Part shown: piece after piece, positions 11,232 through 24,082 of the stretch
Layout of the letters: each line of letters begins with the position of its first letter
How positions within the stretch are numbered: position 1 is the first letter of the stretch
Program-made: the position numbers and the translations under genes
The notes under the pieces: generated by a model
Database searches by the model: none
The model's input: the letters and a program-made list of their open reading frames with translations, nothing else
What the model was told of the DNA's origin: nothing
Assembly: GCF_932274485.2 (NCBI RefSeq)
Contig: NC_065882.2
Location: 66,501,431 to 66,565,430, forward strand
Reading direction: 5' to 3'
Origin: Patella vulgata
Taxonomy: Eukaryota; Mollusca; Gastropoda; Patellidae
Length of the DNA stretch: 64,000 bases

Positions 11232-12742
11232 TATACTATTCAAAAAAAGTAGGGGATATTTGATTTTTAAGTGTTATTAAAGTCACCTAATGAAACTGAC
11301 GAAGAAACAAATGACAAAATGAAATGAAGTTCACATTCATCGATTTATTCCAAATGATCGTTAGACTAAGTAAGGCACAGACTGACCATTATAAGGGTAA
11401 AATGATACCCGGGGTCAAACAGCAAAGATACCACAGCATCACAACCAAGTCAGTAACGGGTAAATCCTCCTCTGTTTGCCAAACAAGCATTGATCCGACG
11501 TGGCATACTCCTAATGAGACGTCTAAGGTCATTTTGGTCCAGATTGTCCCATTCCTGTTGCAACGCAGCAGCAAGTTCTTGGACATTGGCAGGACGTCGT
11601 TGACGTTGACTTAACCTCTGTCCAAGCATGCTCGATGGGGGAGAGGTCGGGACTCAGTGCTGGCCAAGGTAATGTGGTGATGTTCTGTTGTTGGAGGTAA
11701 CCTGTAACGATCCTGGCCCTGTGACATCTTGCGTTGTCATCCTGGAAGATGAAACGGCGGCCATGACGTCTTGCGAACGGCACAACATGTTGTCCCGGTA
11801 GTACTGGCCTGTAACACGCCCTGCAACAACATGTAAAGCCGTTCTTCCAGCAACAGTGATGCCTCCCCACACCATAACAGAACCACCCCCAAATCGATCA
11901 TGTCTGATGACGTTAACGTCTTGGAAGCGCTCGTTTCGACGACGCCACACCCTCCTACGTCTGTCCAAAAAATCAACAGTGAACCTTGACTCATCTGAAA
12001 ACATCACATTGCTCCAGCGTCGATTATCCCAGTGTTGACGATCCCTACACCAACGACGTCTTGCCTGAATGTGATGATCTCTCAAACAAGGGATCACGCG
12101 AGGACGTCGGGCGCGAAGGTGACCCCTATGCAGTCGATTCCGAATCGTCTGGCCACTCACTCTCACACCAGTGTCTGTTTGAAGACGAGCGCTGATCTGA
12201 TTTGCTGTGATGACACGATTTCTCAAGGCCAAGGTACGGATAAATCGATCCTGGGCTTGAGTTGTCGCCCTTGGTCGACCTGAGCGTGGTCTGTCCTGTA
12301 CAGATTGTGTATCACGGTATCTGGACCATAGCCTGCTTATGACAGACTGAGAAACATTCATCGTCCGCGCCACAACCGCCTGTGTTGTGCCGATCTGTAG
12401 CATGCCAAGGGCACGTAACCTTTCATTTTGGGTAAGCCGACGCATATCAAAATTTGTTTTCTGGTCACTAAAACAATTAAACTGATGTTTCCACCCTGGA
12501 ATTCAATGCCACAATGACTGTAACATTCAAAGTCAGAGTCGTGCAAATCTTGGGTTGGACCCCCATGATGATCCCAAGCATCACCTGCATTCCATGCGGT
12601 AGCTATTGGTGCGTTTGGGCGTCACATGTAACTGGAAATGTTTCTTCTGTTAGGTTCTATAGTGACTTTTTTCGTAGTCATTTGCATATTTTAGTATTAT
12701 GCCCCCAAAATCAAATATCCCCTACTTTTTTTGAATAGTATA
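11232..12742 (-). mobile_element. Tc1-type DNA transposon, whole span
   Basis: Terminal inverted repeats of 36 bp, including the target dinucleotides, match perfectly at 11232-11267 and 12707-12742. They read tatactattc, then an A run and 'gtaggggatatttg'. The outermost TA pairs fit the TA target-site duplication of the Tc1/mariner superfamily, giving an element of about 1.5 kb. It encodes one transposase on the minus strand. The TIRs still match each other but the gene has two frame breaks, so this is an inactive, fairly recent copy. Confidence 0.9.
11450..12445 (-). pseudogene. Tc1-type transposase (DD34E), frameshifted
   Basis: Translation starts at 12445 (MRRLTQNERL). It gives an N-terminal paired helix-turn-helix region (residues about 1-55), a GRPR-type motif (SGRPR, residues 55-59) and a second DNA-binding part. 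The catalytic core follows: first Asp in FSDESRF (D151) and the GGGSVMVWGG block. The second Asp lies in FQDDNARCH and the Glu in SPIEHAW, with 34 residues between them (DD34E). The C-terminus ends FTRY and stops at 11450-11452. Two frame breaks are seen: one near 11790, just after the DNML stretch, and one near 11620-11628, just after the catalytic Glu, where a few bases appear lost between short repeats. The transposase would cut and paste the element at TA sites, but this copy cannot make the full enzyme. Confidence 0.9.
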
Positions 12743-13586
12743 TTATAGCAAGAAAGACCAGCTTTTTTTAAAATCTAAATCTTACATAATGCATCTTTTG
12801 TAGTATTAGTAGTTTGATTTTGGTTTAAAACTCGTAACTCACCTGACTTTTTCTTGGACAAGAACTTAGTAATAATTTTCAAATATTTTTCATCTTTTAT
12901 AAAGTTTATGCCCGAAAAGAGAGGGTGCTACATTGTAAGCATTTATACTTACTAGAAAAAATATCTTTAAATATTTTAATATATATATATTAAAGTAAAT
13001 GTTTTTCTGATCTCTACGAAATGATAGATTGATAGTCTGACAAGACTCCTACTTAAGTTTCACAAGAAAATTTGTTCTTGCCATCAATCTGCTATTAAGC
13101 TCATATTTTCTATCATTTCTTGTTCCAATAGCGTTTAATTACAGTGGTTAAGGGGTCGTATGGGATGTCGTGAAACCTGACAGAATGTCGTGAAAATCTG
13201 TCGAGCGGAAATAGAACCATCAACCACAACGGAAAGGAAACTAATAGATGAAATAAGATAAGGTAATTACAGGAGATTTATGGCTAAATCGTGCGGTCGC
13301 CTCATAATCCGGCGGAGAGATGAAAAACAACTCCCCATCATAGTGATAGATGGGTCACGTGATCCCTCATACACCACAATTTTGATATGTAATAATAACC
13401 AAATTTCATTAATTAGGTGATTGAGTGGAATTCAATTTAGTCTCAGTTACAGACACCGGTTGGATTTTATTACGTCATGATTGAGGTTTCTTCGTCTTTA
13501 AAGTAAAAGGACGAGTGCGGGAGAGGTACAATAAATTCCCTGTCTCGTAAGTTAGAATATTGTTGAATTAGAGAAAAGGCGTTCCT
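12743..13586. other. no gene or repeat recognised
   Basis: AT-rich spacer. The part around 13140-13400 is more complex but has no coding signal. Confidence 0.5.
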
Positions 13587-13594
13587 ACTATTTC

Positions 13595-13598
<4 letters not shown>

Positions 13599-13642
<44 letters not shown>

Positions 13643-13833
13643 GAGAAATGGGGTTTAACGTCCACTCGACACAAACTAGGTCATTTCGGGGCTAACATAT
13701 GGTTTATTTTTATTTCAATAATTCGCTTGCGCATAAGGGTCTTTAGCAGTGGGAGAAAACCGGAGGAGCCGGAGAAAACCCACGAAGTTGGACAGGCGAC
13801 CCTACTCCTTGTCACGTACAACCGGTGATTCGA
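13599..13833 (-). repeat. SINE-1 copy, 5'-truncated, with perfect 12-bp TSD
   Basis: Minus-strand SINE-1. The (TC)n tail appears as (GA)n at 13599-13646, followed by aaatggggtttaacgtcc and the SINE-1 body. The copy stops just past box B ('accggtgattcg'), so box A is missing. A perfect direct repeat, actatttctaga, flanks it at 13587-13598 and 13834-13845. This fixes the ends and shows the (TC)n tract is the true 3' end. Confidence 0.9.
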
Positions 13834-13845
13834 ACTATTTCTAGA

Positions 13846-15324
13846 ACACTAGATACTACTTCATATGTGGATTCACGTAACTGGCGATGTTTTGTTGCAT
13901 TATACTTTTGAATTTAAACGTAGATTAATTTTCTTACAAACATTTGAAATTTCATCAAGAAAGTAAATGGTATTTAATGTATATCAAGTATTATAGAAAT
14001 AGAATCGTCCACTACATATTTATCATTAAATAAAATATCCATCTATTTTTTTTTTGTTATTGAAGTACGATTATTTTTACTTATATCATTTCGATTTATA
14101 TATGGGATAATATTGCGCGTGTCACCTGTCATGTATTTTTGACAGACACATGATTAGGTCATCAAGAATGAATTGGCGGGAAATGAAATGACCGTTCCTG
14201 GAAGTTTGATGGGTGTATTTCGTTGATAGGATGATAGTTGAGTATCGTTTAATTCATGTAATTATCCGCCTTTGGGTTTGGCATGTAGTTTTAATAGAAA
14301 TCAGTCAAGCAGATATAGCTCTTGAAAATGTCTTTGACAGACAACACGTATCGACATCGTGTAGAGATATGGTTTTACTCGTGATATTCGACATAAACCA
14401 TGTTAACTCTTTGCGGAACCACTCGATAACACTTTGGGCGATTGACATTCCAAAGAAATATTATAATTTCAAAGACAGTCGGGGCAGAACAGAGGGACGT
14501 TAAAACCCCATTTCATGTTTCTGTTAATCATCTTCTTGGGGAAACGCTTTTCAAAAAACCTAAGACGTCGCCAATTCGAGTACGATCGACTTAAACACTA
14601 AGCATACTGGTTCTCTGGATATTTGAGCATCGACTAACGGACTTTGATTTTTGACATGAGTTTAAACTTCACAAACAGTTCAGTGTGTTAAGTTGTCTGA
14701 AACTGATTACTTTATTTGGAATCTTAAACCCAATTTAAGGCAGAAAAGGGTAACAACAGCATACAGGGTTTACTCACGTTTCGACTACATCCCATTTCTT
14801 AATCTTAATCATTAATTTTGTATGCTTGTGTCCCTTGCTGTCGCGGATAAATGAAGGTAGACGATGGCTAATTAAAAGACCTTCACGTGAAGAATTCAAT
14901 CAAGATGGCTGATGTGTAGACAAATCGGCGTAAGACAGAATCCAACCAAGTGTGAAATGCTAATCAGATTGCAACAAGATTACGTTGATTTAATTTCTTA
15001 ATGGTTTATTAAAAGTGGGAATTATTTATAAGGCCAATACTTCAAGTCGTGTGATTAATAAACCACTTTCTGCAGATTGAGGAAAGGTCATTCGCCAAGA
15101 TGGGGGATTAAACAATTACTACAAAACTCAACCTTTCACTGTTTCAATCTATAATTGAACCAGGGTTAATAATAGATAATGTGATTATTTTAATTATAGA
15201 AGAAATTAAATTGTTCAGATTAGTTTGTACGATATTTTAAATCCATTACTTTTTGACGTATACACAGAAGATATTCTTTTAACCATGTCATCAAAATCTT
15301 GATTTGATGTTGCTACACGGAGTT
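13846..15324. other. no gene; one SINE-2 tail fragment at 14482-14515
   Basis: Mostly unrecognised AT-rich sequence. 'agggacgttaaaaccccatt' near 14493-14512 is a SINE-2-type 3' end in plus orientation. The 96-codon frame at 14213-14503 has no recognised domain. Confidence 0.45.
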
Positions 15325-15378
15325 AAAGGGGCTGGTTAGCGAACAAACACCCTACCCACTGAGCCACCACGGTCCGCT
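15325..15378 (-). repeat. SINE-2 head fragment
   Basis: 'ggttagcgaac' and 'ctacccactgagccaccacg' match the minus-strand view of the SINE-2 tRNA-like head. The rest of the element is absent. Confidence 0.55.
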
Positions 15379-15759
15379 TCAGATATTAGCTTTAGGCCCA
15401 TTTTCCATGTTCGCTGACGAAAACGTCGACCTAATGCAAATGTAATGAGACCGTTTTCATGTAGCAGGCGATCACGCGCGCGGAAACGCCTCAGAAAGCG
15501 AACATGGAAAACGTACCCTACGCTACTACACTATGTAACTAATGTACATAGTCATGTGTACATCTCAAATTGTATAATGTGTTCTAGAAAGAGTAAACAT
15601 ACCTTGCATGCACGACACCCGCCACTATTTTTAGCGAAATGGGAGAATTATTTGGATCTTGTAAACTAACACACCACCCATACCCGCCCCACCAATCTCA
15701 CCTGTAATAACAATAACCTGATTAATATAAATATTAAGATTTAAGATTTTTCTTTTTAT

Positions 15760-15991
15760 TAGAGAGAGAGAGAGAGAGTGAGAGAGAGTTTAACGTCCCC
15801 ATGACACAAACTAGGTCATTTCGGGACTAACACATGGTTCAATTTTATTTCAATAATTCTCTTGCGCGTAAGGATCTTTAGCAGCGGGAGGAAACCGGAG
15901 GACCCGGAAAAAAACCCACGAGGTTGGACAGGCGACCCACTCCTTGTCACGTACAGGGCGCATGTGCTAACCATTCGGCCATCCAACCCCC
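15760..15991 (-). repeat. SINE-1 copy with internal deletion and perfect 11-bp TSD
   Basis: Minus-strand SINE-1. It runs from the (GA)n tail at 15761 to the box A end (gctaaccattcggccatcc) at about 15985. Roughly 70 bp carrying box B are missing between 'gtcacgtaca' and 'gggcgcatgtgctaacc'. A perfect direct repeat, tttctttttat, lies at 15749-15759 and 15992-16002, so the copy inserted by target-primed reverse transcription. The deletion may have been in its source RNA or came later. Confidence 0.9.
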
Positions 15992-16002
15992 TTTCTTTTT
16001 AT

Positions 16003-16534
16003 AATATAGCATTTGAGATAAGTAAAAAAAAATCCTAATAAACATTAATGAAGTGACAGGTGAGTTCGGCATTCAGTAATAATATTTAAAATCTATTAAT
16101 TAGTTCTACCTGTATTTGTATGATCTATAGATACATCCCGCGATGACCAATAATTAATAACCCCCTTTACAGATTTAAAATTAATTACGATATTTAACTT
16201 TTTCAAGTAGATTATTTCAGAACATCGGTAATGTTTAGATACTGTAATGACGTTAACGGATTAGTGCCTAATCAAGATATTGTTATATCCACCTGTGACA
16301 TATTCTCAAATGTAATATTCTTAAAGAAAATCCTACATGTGTAAAAATAAATTTCACATTGGAAAGGAGGTTTTGTTAATTCCTTCTTATTTGACATGAA
16401 TTACTATGATAAGATTTAATTTTTAAATTTAAATAGAAAAACTATAATTACACGACATATAAAATGATGCCCTGCATCATATATTTTTAAATATAAACCA
16501 AATTTAACTAGCTTGACATGGGTTAAATGAATAC
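16003..16534. other. no gene or repeat recognised
   Basis: AT-rich spacer. Confidence 0.5.
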
Positions 16535-16925
16535 AAGGTATGCTTCAAATATGAATACAAGATATGCTTCAAATATGAATACAAGATCTGCTTCAAATAT
16601 TAATACAAAAAATGCTTATAATAAATATTAATACAGATAATAATACAAAATATGCTTATAATATTAATTCAAATAATAATACAAAATATGCTTCAATAAT
16701 AATACAAAAATGTGCTTCAAATAATAATACAAGATATGCAACAATATCAATACAAAATATGCTTCAAATAATAATAATACAAAATATCCTTCAATATTAA
16801 TACAAGAATGCTTCAAATAATAATAATACAAATGCTTCATTATTAATACAGATATGCTCCAAACAATAATACAAAATATGCTTCAAAAAATAATAAAAAA
16901 TATGCTTCAAATACCAATATAAGAT
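16535..16925. repeat. AT-rich minisatellite, about 23-27-bp units
   Basis: Many imperfect units of the form aatacaa(g/a)atatgcttcaa with variable 'ataataat' spacers. The 62-codon frame inside it is a by-product. Confidence 0.85.
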
Positions 16926-18547
16926 ATTTTAACATTTGTCATACTAGATGGATTTAACAATCTGTCCTTTCTTATTAGTTAGGTTTACATGGTTTACCTT
17001 CGCTTATATGGCTTAAGGCAAGTGAACGTTGGGAGCATGTCGCCATTAATATAAAAATAAATGTTATTTGATTTATATCACAAATGTTTCATTAGAAGAC
17101 TATCAAGATATCTACTATCAATATGTTTTCTATGGTATATTGACTAGATAGGATCAGATGAATTTATTGGGATTGCACGCCATGGTATTGATGGTAATAA
17201 ACCAATAAAGGCTTATAACGGTTTTAACAGCTACACACCAGTTACTGCACGACTTATTCCTAAGATTTTAAACTAACATATAAAATTAAAGATTTAAAAT
17301 GTATTTAATGAATAATGTTGTTTGTTATAAATTTACACTATATTTGGGACCCTATTCTATCAGGTCTAGTGGAAAGATCTATGCATAGTGTGGTATGAAG
17401 TGTTATAGAAAATGTAACCACACTGCCGAATTCACGACATCCTTCACATATTAAAGCTAAGTAAAGCTATAAAGTAATCCAATATTATAGGACCTGAAGA
17501 CTAATGTTAACCAGCAGCCTCTCGGGTCGTAATTGTTTAAACACAAACATATAACGAAGAATCTTGCTACAAAAGGCGAAAATAAAGAAACGTCCCTACA
17601 ATATTCACCTTTTTTTTAAAATTAATTTTACTATAAAACAGTCATTTAAATTATTTCTTTATTCGTAAAGCGTTAAATAGGGGCCGTAATGAAATAGTAA
17701 ATTTATTCTAAAAACTAGAAGGTTCAGTATTTCCAGGTGTACAACTGCCTTATAATGTTAATCCCAGTATAGTCCTTTATATGAATGCATCCGTTACGAC
17801 TGATACGAAAAGTACAATTCCAATTAATGCAATTCATTTTGCTATTTTTGTACAAAAAAATATAACGCAATTAAAAGAAATTATAATGGTGGTTAGTTCA
17901 TAGTGCCGCATTTTTCAGGTCGTAAAAAAGAGTTATATCTCAAAAAGATTTTCTTCCTTCAAGGTAAATTAGGCCATCTAGTAGACCAAAATATCCAGAT
18001 ATTTATTGCGTATAGCATATTTTCTTTCTAATATTATTATTTTTTCAGTCAATGGTTATGTACGACTGTCGAGGAAATTGAATTTATAAAATCCCTTTTC
18101 TCTTTTTTGCTATTAAAATGAAAGTATAGAACAAACAGATTAGTATCACCTCATAGGATGTGCAGTAGTACTAAACATTTGTCTGTACAATACTTCTACC
18201 GCATGTTTGATGCTATCTTGATTTTACAACGGCGTGCTAATACAGTGTTAATACACAAGTATATTAAATATTTGTAAAATGAATTATGAGGTTTTTAATA
18301 TCCCGATAAAAAAAAATATTGCACATAGGTTTGGGATCATCGGCACACGACTTCAATCATAACATACAGCTGTTTGTAGACGCACTGAAAATGGGGCGAT
18401 AAATATCAAACACCAAGCTGTCATTTCAATTATAGAATCATCTGTGGCGTTATAACGCCAATGAAAAAAAAAGCCTATTTCAGTATGTAATTAAAACAAT
18501 GCTATTCACAAAACCCTTACTAAATGAGTCTTTGGGTGAAAAAAAAG

Positions 18548-18550
<3 letters not shown>
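16926..18550. other. no gene or repeat recognised
   Basis: AT-rich intergenic sequence. Confidence 0.5.

Positions 18551-18587
<37 letters not shown>
18551..18587. repeat. (TA)n microsatellite
   Basis: Uninterrupted TA dinucleotide run. Confidence 0.95.
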
Positions 18588-18590
<3 letters not shown>

Positions 18591-18969
18591 GCCTACATTT
18601 TTGGGGAGCTGTAAGAGAGCCAGTATTAATCAATGGTCATTGCCTAAAAAAACACTGACATGGTTCTAAAAATAGCTTATTGCCACAAATCACATCCCTG
18701 GTCTGCAGACTATTCCATCAATATGAAAATATATATAGTACCATCGATCCAAAAATACGTGGTATTACAAAATGTAACTGGTATTCCCGCGATAGTATAG
18801 TTCTTTTATTTTTCAAAATAAGATTTTAATTGACAAGTTTTTGCATTATATTGTCAAATATAGAAACCATGAATAACGTACAGATTTATAAATGCATTCT
18901 GACAGGGTTAGGATAGAATAACTAGCCAATGGTCAAATCGAACAATTTGAACATAACGATACATTACCA

Positions 18970-19535
18970 AATAAGTATTTATAGGGTAGTTATTTCCAAT
19001 ATAAGTATGGTATATATATATCTATAAAAAGAAGAGATATCCAATCGTACTAGAAAAATACTGGATACCCCGAAAAACAGTCATGTGGCGCCCAAAGGAC
19101 AAAAATGTAAGGGTGTCAGTGACTGGTAGCTTGTCTCATCGAGTGACGTAAGGGACGCTTCTTACATGTTGATCTAATGGCTAACAATTTTGAGGATATT
19201 GAAAGACGTAAACGCCCAGTATCCTATAATTACATGACGGAAAAAGAATCTGGCAGAGATTAGGCTTCGATATGTATGGTAAATGGACAGCGACTAACGA
19301 CAAATACAAGATTCTCCCTCAGTCAAGTGACGTTACAAGAATGGTTTCTTAAAATAAATTTTTGCATTTGCATCATGGAGTAGTTTTCGTGCAATTAAAA
19401 TGTTTTGAGAGATATTTGAAGCAAACGTTTGAATGATAAATTAGTCTGAATATACTTTTTAAGTCCAAATATATCATCAAATCACACAGTTCATACGTGG
19501 GAAGGCGTCTTCAATTGCCCGATTCTTATAAGTCA
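18970..19535 (+). mobile_element. old copy of the TTAA element family
   Basis: It resembles the elements at 24.1 and 30.4 kb along most of its length: 'agtatttatagggtagttat', 'gagatatccaatc', 'actagaaaaatactggat' and 'gacaaaaatgtaaggg'. Further in it has 'ttttgagagatatttgaagc', 'catcaaatcacacagttc' and a decayed end near 'tgggaaggcgtcttcaa'. Its centre ('aaatggacagcgactaacg') differs from those copies but matches the partial copy at 29 kb, so there are at least two subfamilies. The inverted repeats are no longer clear. Confidence 0.7.
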
Positions 19536-21066
19536 CAAATGTTATAATTACTTATGGAATAAGTTAATTAGTGCATAAAAAGTACCGATAATTAATTGTG
19601 TTGGACTAAAGTCACGACCTTGCTGATACCAGAATTTAAAACAGCAAATAGTTTATAGGTGGAGGAAAAACTGAAGCAATTGTTTATATAGCGGAATTCG
19701 GGGTTCAAAAGATAAAATGCAAAGAAGAGGGGACAAAAGCAAGCGTCTCATAGTTCGTTTCGTTGTGTGATAATTATCCAACAGATATAACATGAATCTT
19801 TTATTTGGCGAACAACACCTCTAAGATGACATGTCATCCATGACCAGGGTGAATCTCCTCAAATAACAAAAGATTACAAGTTAAACACGCCTTCATTAGA
19901 ATATCCGTCAAAAACTTATGCTAACATGGTCAGTTTTAATTGACATCAATGAGAAGGACTTAACGTGGGTGGGCAGGTGCTCGGACAGATTGTATTTTAA
20001 TCTGCAAGTCATTCGGTAATTGTTTTGGTGTTTCTATGGATGGTCAATGGTCATGTCCATGCAGCTTCTAAAAGTCTGTGGTAAAGGTTAGTTATTGTAC
20101 TTGTAAGCTGAAATAACATGGTAGGTCAGCTAATTGAATACAGAAATTAATGAAGTGATTTGACGATATCATCGCCGATTTAAATAACAACACACGGACT
20201 CAGTCACCTCGCGTTTAAAAGTAAGTCAAATTTGTTTCCATGGAAACATAAAAAATAAAGTAACAGGTTTGATGTATATACAAAGTTTCATAACGACATT
20301 GTGAACGATTTAAGATATGTGCTTGGGAATCAAATCACGGACTGAATTACGGTAAGACGGGGGAACGGACGAAAGGACGGACGAAAGAATGGCATGGCCG
20401 AGCCCATTTCAATAGCACTTCTTTCAGCGCAATATTATCATTAAAGCAATAATAATCCCTATGACGATAGCAACGTGTAAATCTAGCGATCGCCAACCAT
20501 TCTTATCATCCTATATAGAATCAATCAAAAACACAAGCAAACCTGGAAATCAAACGAAAAACAATGGTTTTAGACGCAATTATCTTGTTTTTTTTTTCCT
20601 TTTTGCATTTATTAAACCTTTTAAGATCTTCAGTCAAATTCCAGAAAATCCTGACATCCTCTTTCGTGCTTACCTATGAGTTGGTCTAAATTTAAAAATC
20701 ATTACACTGAAGGCTTCAAAAGTACATTTATATCTTATATACTCACATGGAACATTAAGTTTGTTTTAAAAGCAGTGTGAGAAATTTATTTGGGGTAAAT
20801 TCAAGATATTTAGTAATTAGTAGCGAGAGCTAATATACTTAGGGTCCAAATTCATAGGTGTCTGAAGTTCGACCCCAATCACGCCTTTGTTTTCTTTTTT
20901 TGTGTGGGGGGGGGGGGGGGCTGAGTTAACCTCATGGATATTTGCGTAGTCCAATTGAGGTCGAACTACACAATCAGTAGACAACGGTCAAACTAATCAC
21001 CGACAAGAACCGAAAAGAGCGTGTCCTTTGACAATAGCGCCCAAATTATTGTTAAAAGTGACCGAT
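19536..21066. other. no gene; short GGACGAAA-type tract near 20360
   Basis: Unrecognised sequence. At 20280-20420 a stretch with 'aacggacgaaaggacggac' resembles the GGAC-rich ends of the dispersed repeat at 21780-22110. Confidence 0.45.
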
Positions 21067-21267
21067 ATGCATATTCTACACAGTATATCCAAAATTCAAA
21101 CAATTTCATAAAAAATTGACAAAATTATGGATAATTGAAATTTGGACAGAAACGATCTGACTTATCACCGGCAAGAGCGTTTTTCGAGTCAATTGCACAT
21201 ATCCATAATTCTGGCAGTTATTTTAAGAAATCATTTGAATTTTTGATATGATGTGTAGAATATGCAT
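21067..21267. repeat. inverted repeat (foldback), arms about 77 bp
   Basis: Left arm 21067-21143 and right arm 21189-21267 are inverted copies sharing atgcatattctacaca, 'aaattcaaa' and 'aattatggata', with several differences. The spacer is about 45 bp. It would form a long hairpin and may be a MITE. Confidence 0.75.
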
Positions 21268-21775
21268 TTCTATAAAACACATAGGTGCATGGCGGATTTT
21301 TGCCCGAAAAGTACGGCGACAGCGCCCGAAAAATGAACCTACATAACCTAGTACCCGATCAACAATCAGTGAAATTCGCTGAGAACTAAAATGTTTACAT
21401 TGAATTACTATATAAAATTATAGCGCATAGATAATAATATAAAATAAGTTTACTATATCAGCCACTAAATTCTCGGGGACAGTTAGATCCGTGCGACAAA
21501 GTTGCATATAATTTGTGAAACTAAAACTAAGTTAAACTTTTCTCCTGGGTCCACCCACATGCTTTACTTGATAAAGAAGCAACAGCGCAATAATGGTCCG
21601 ATAATTTTTAGACGTTTGGGCCATTATCTCTATAAGAGGCGCTAAAAATTTAAATTTGATAGTAAACTATATAAGAAGAAATATTTTTAATGGGGCCTCG
21701 AATAATAATAATTAACCAGCGGTTGCCAGGCAAGATACGTCCATATTTTGCAAGAGATGGATAGAGAACAAGCTA
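21268..21775. other. no gene or repeat recognised
   Basis: AT-rich spacer. Confidence 0.45.
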
Positions 21776-22110
21776 AAAAAAGTGACTTTTCGTACAATGG
21801 GGGGGGGGGGGGTGATAATCCAGGAAGTTATGGTCTGAAATGTGCCAATATGAAAATTTTGAGTGTCCACAAGCTATAAACGTGATTTTTCGAACAATCA
21901 GGGGACATATTCCACGAAGTTTTGGTCCAATAAATGCCAAGATCGAAAGGAACCGAGATCTTTGGGAGATACACCTATATTTCAAGTTTTGTTAAAATCG
22001 GATAAAAGTTGTGACCTATAGAGTGTCCACAAACAAATTGAGGACGGACGGACGGACAGGGACGACGATATAATACGTCCACATGCATATTTGGGCGTAT
22101 AAACAATGTA
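21776..22110. repeat. unclassified dispersed repeat with GGACGGAC tract
   Basis: Two related halves each contain 'gtgtccacaa' (near 21860 and 22021) and a 'gtgacttttcg' / 'gtgatttttcg' segment. A (GGAC)n tract at about 22042-22061 follows, then 'gacgacgatataatacgtcc'. Repeats with GGAC runs are common in invertebrate genomes, but I cannot name this family. A long G run lies near 21799-21812. Confidence 0.5.
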
Positions 22111-24082
22111 ATAGCTGTGCGAATTTCCCACCTAAGTTTATGTTCAAATTTTAGAGAAGGAGATATCTGAGAAATTTCAATATTTTATTAATTGCTCTTA
22201 TTTTTTTTTCAATATGCTCAAACGGTACCTTTTTTTCAACATAAATTATTTTTACATGCAAAACATATTAAACATCGCACCTGTCCTGAATAACCCCTAC
22301 ATATATTCTTTTTTAAAATGTCTCCTTATCACCTATTTAATATTTTACCCATTGCTTTCTCATTTTCATTGAAGTCTAAACTAATGCAATTATTAAGGTA
22401 TGCGTAAAGGGGATCACTAGCGGTTTTATTTTACTAAACAGCAAATATATTCAAAGCATATTGTCTTTAAACAATGACTGACAAATATCACTCATGAATA
22501 AAAGGGGGGGATATTAAAATAGCTGAGGGACCCTTATCTCCACCCTAAAAGATCACCTCCCTTGTGTCCCGACTAATCAACCAAAAACTGCACAATCAAA
22601 CACGTGCGAGTTTCACACTCTTTCGAAAGAATATACTGTATTGTTAATGAACGGCGCGTGTGCGGCATAGTCCCCAAAAACAAATTCTTTATCGAATGAA
22701 TCTTGTATCAAAAATAAGAAATAAACAAAAAAAGTCCCACTCGATCTGAACGGAATAACAATAGGCTAGATGTATATAGGCGGCTTTTCACAGTATTGTT
22801 CTGCTTTGTTTCTCTAGACCTTAAAAGCACGATTTTATATATTTGCTGCACGCGACTGGTCTTGTATGGATGATAAATTACAATGGTGATACGGTGAAAA
22901 CATATTGTTCAAATCGATCTTTGCTAAAGTTTATTTATAATACGCTGCAGCTTTAGCTTTGATAAGGAATGAGAAAATGTTAATATACCGTAGTGCGTGA
23001 AATTTAACTCTAATTATTATACGTGTAAAACCGACAGGTGAAACATTTTTCTCCCTTTGCCTTTACCGACAAATAAGTCACGCGTCAGTCAAAGTCATAG
23101 GCACACGTTTAATAAGTTCTAGTGGGTTTGATATGTATTTAAGATTAGCGATCCGTGTTTGGTGTAATATAGTAGTATATTATTAATATAAATGATATAT
23201 ATCTTGAATCAAATTAAAATATAGGCTACTGTGACGCACTGAAAACACTTAAAGTGCTGGTGGGAACAAATGCAAATAAAATGTGATTTTTTTGCGCTTA
23301 ACTTCATGAAAAGTGTATTTTTTTAAAAGAGAGACAATATGACTTTTACCAAGAAAATAATCGTCTTTATTATTGAAAATCCAAGTCTATACCTATTCAG
23401 GGGCAAGGCTTCTTGAATATCACTACCAATATATATAACTTGATAAAATATATTGTCAACTGTCGCCAAATAGATGATGAATAGTTAAGCAATGTATTCC
23501 CAAACTGATTTGACGTAGAGTAGCCACGTTTTATAGCTTAGTGCCATAACGGGCTAAGTACGAGAGAGCAATCTTTAATAAAAAAAATCTAATGTTTAAT
23601 TTTTTATATAACGTGGCATTTTAGACTAAAGGTCCTGCATTGCCTTTTTGACAAAATGAAACTTTGATTTTTCTTAATTCTATATTATTGTCAGTCCTAT
23701 TATTCCCAATATTTAACAGATATTCATATTAACATGAATCTTTTTTAACGAATGAGTTAGCTCTGTACTGTACAGAATGAGGAGATACAGATCTTAATAA
23801 ATATAGTTTATTAACTTTTATTTAAAGATAGAATTTCTGTCAAGCCTTAAAGGTCACTGTTCATCTCTTGAAGAGTTCAGAAATAGTGGCATCACCTTGC
23901 GGTAGTCCCGTCTCACTCAATAACAAGAAATGTTGAATACAAATAAGATGGCTTACTCTGATTCTCCAAATACCCACCCCTCTCCGCATCCTATTTCCCC
24001 GTCACCCTAGCTCTTTTTATATACCATAACCGATTTTAAAACTTGGATGGGGGGGGGGGTCAATGCTGTTATCCCAAAGAAC
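22111..24082. other. no gene or repeat recognised
   Basis: AT-rich intergenic sequence with short homopolymer runs. Confidence 0.5.

Noticed and set aside
283-16002. box A/B pairs as possible functional tRNA genes
   Set aside because: They sit at the heads of repeated SINE copies, do not fold to a full cloverleaf by eye, and continue into the SINE body.
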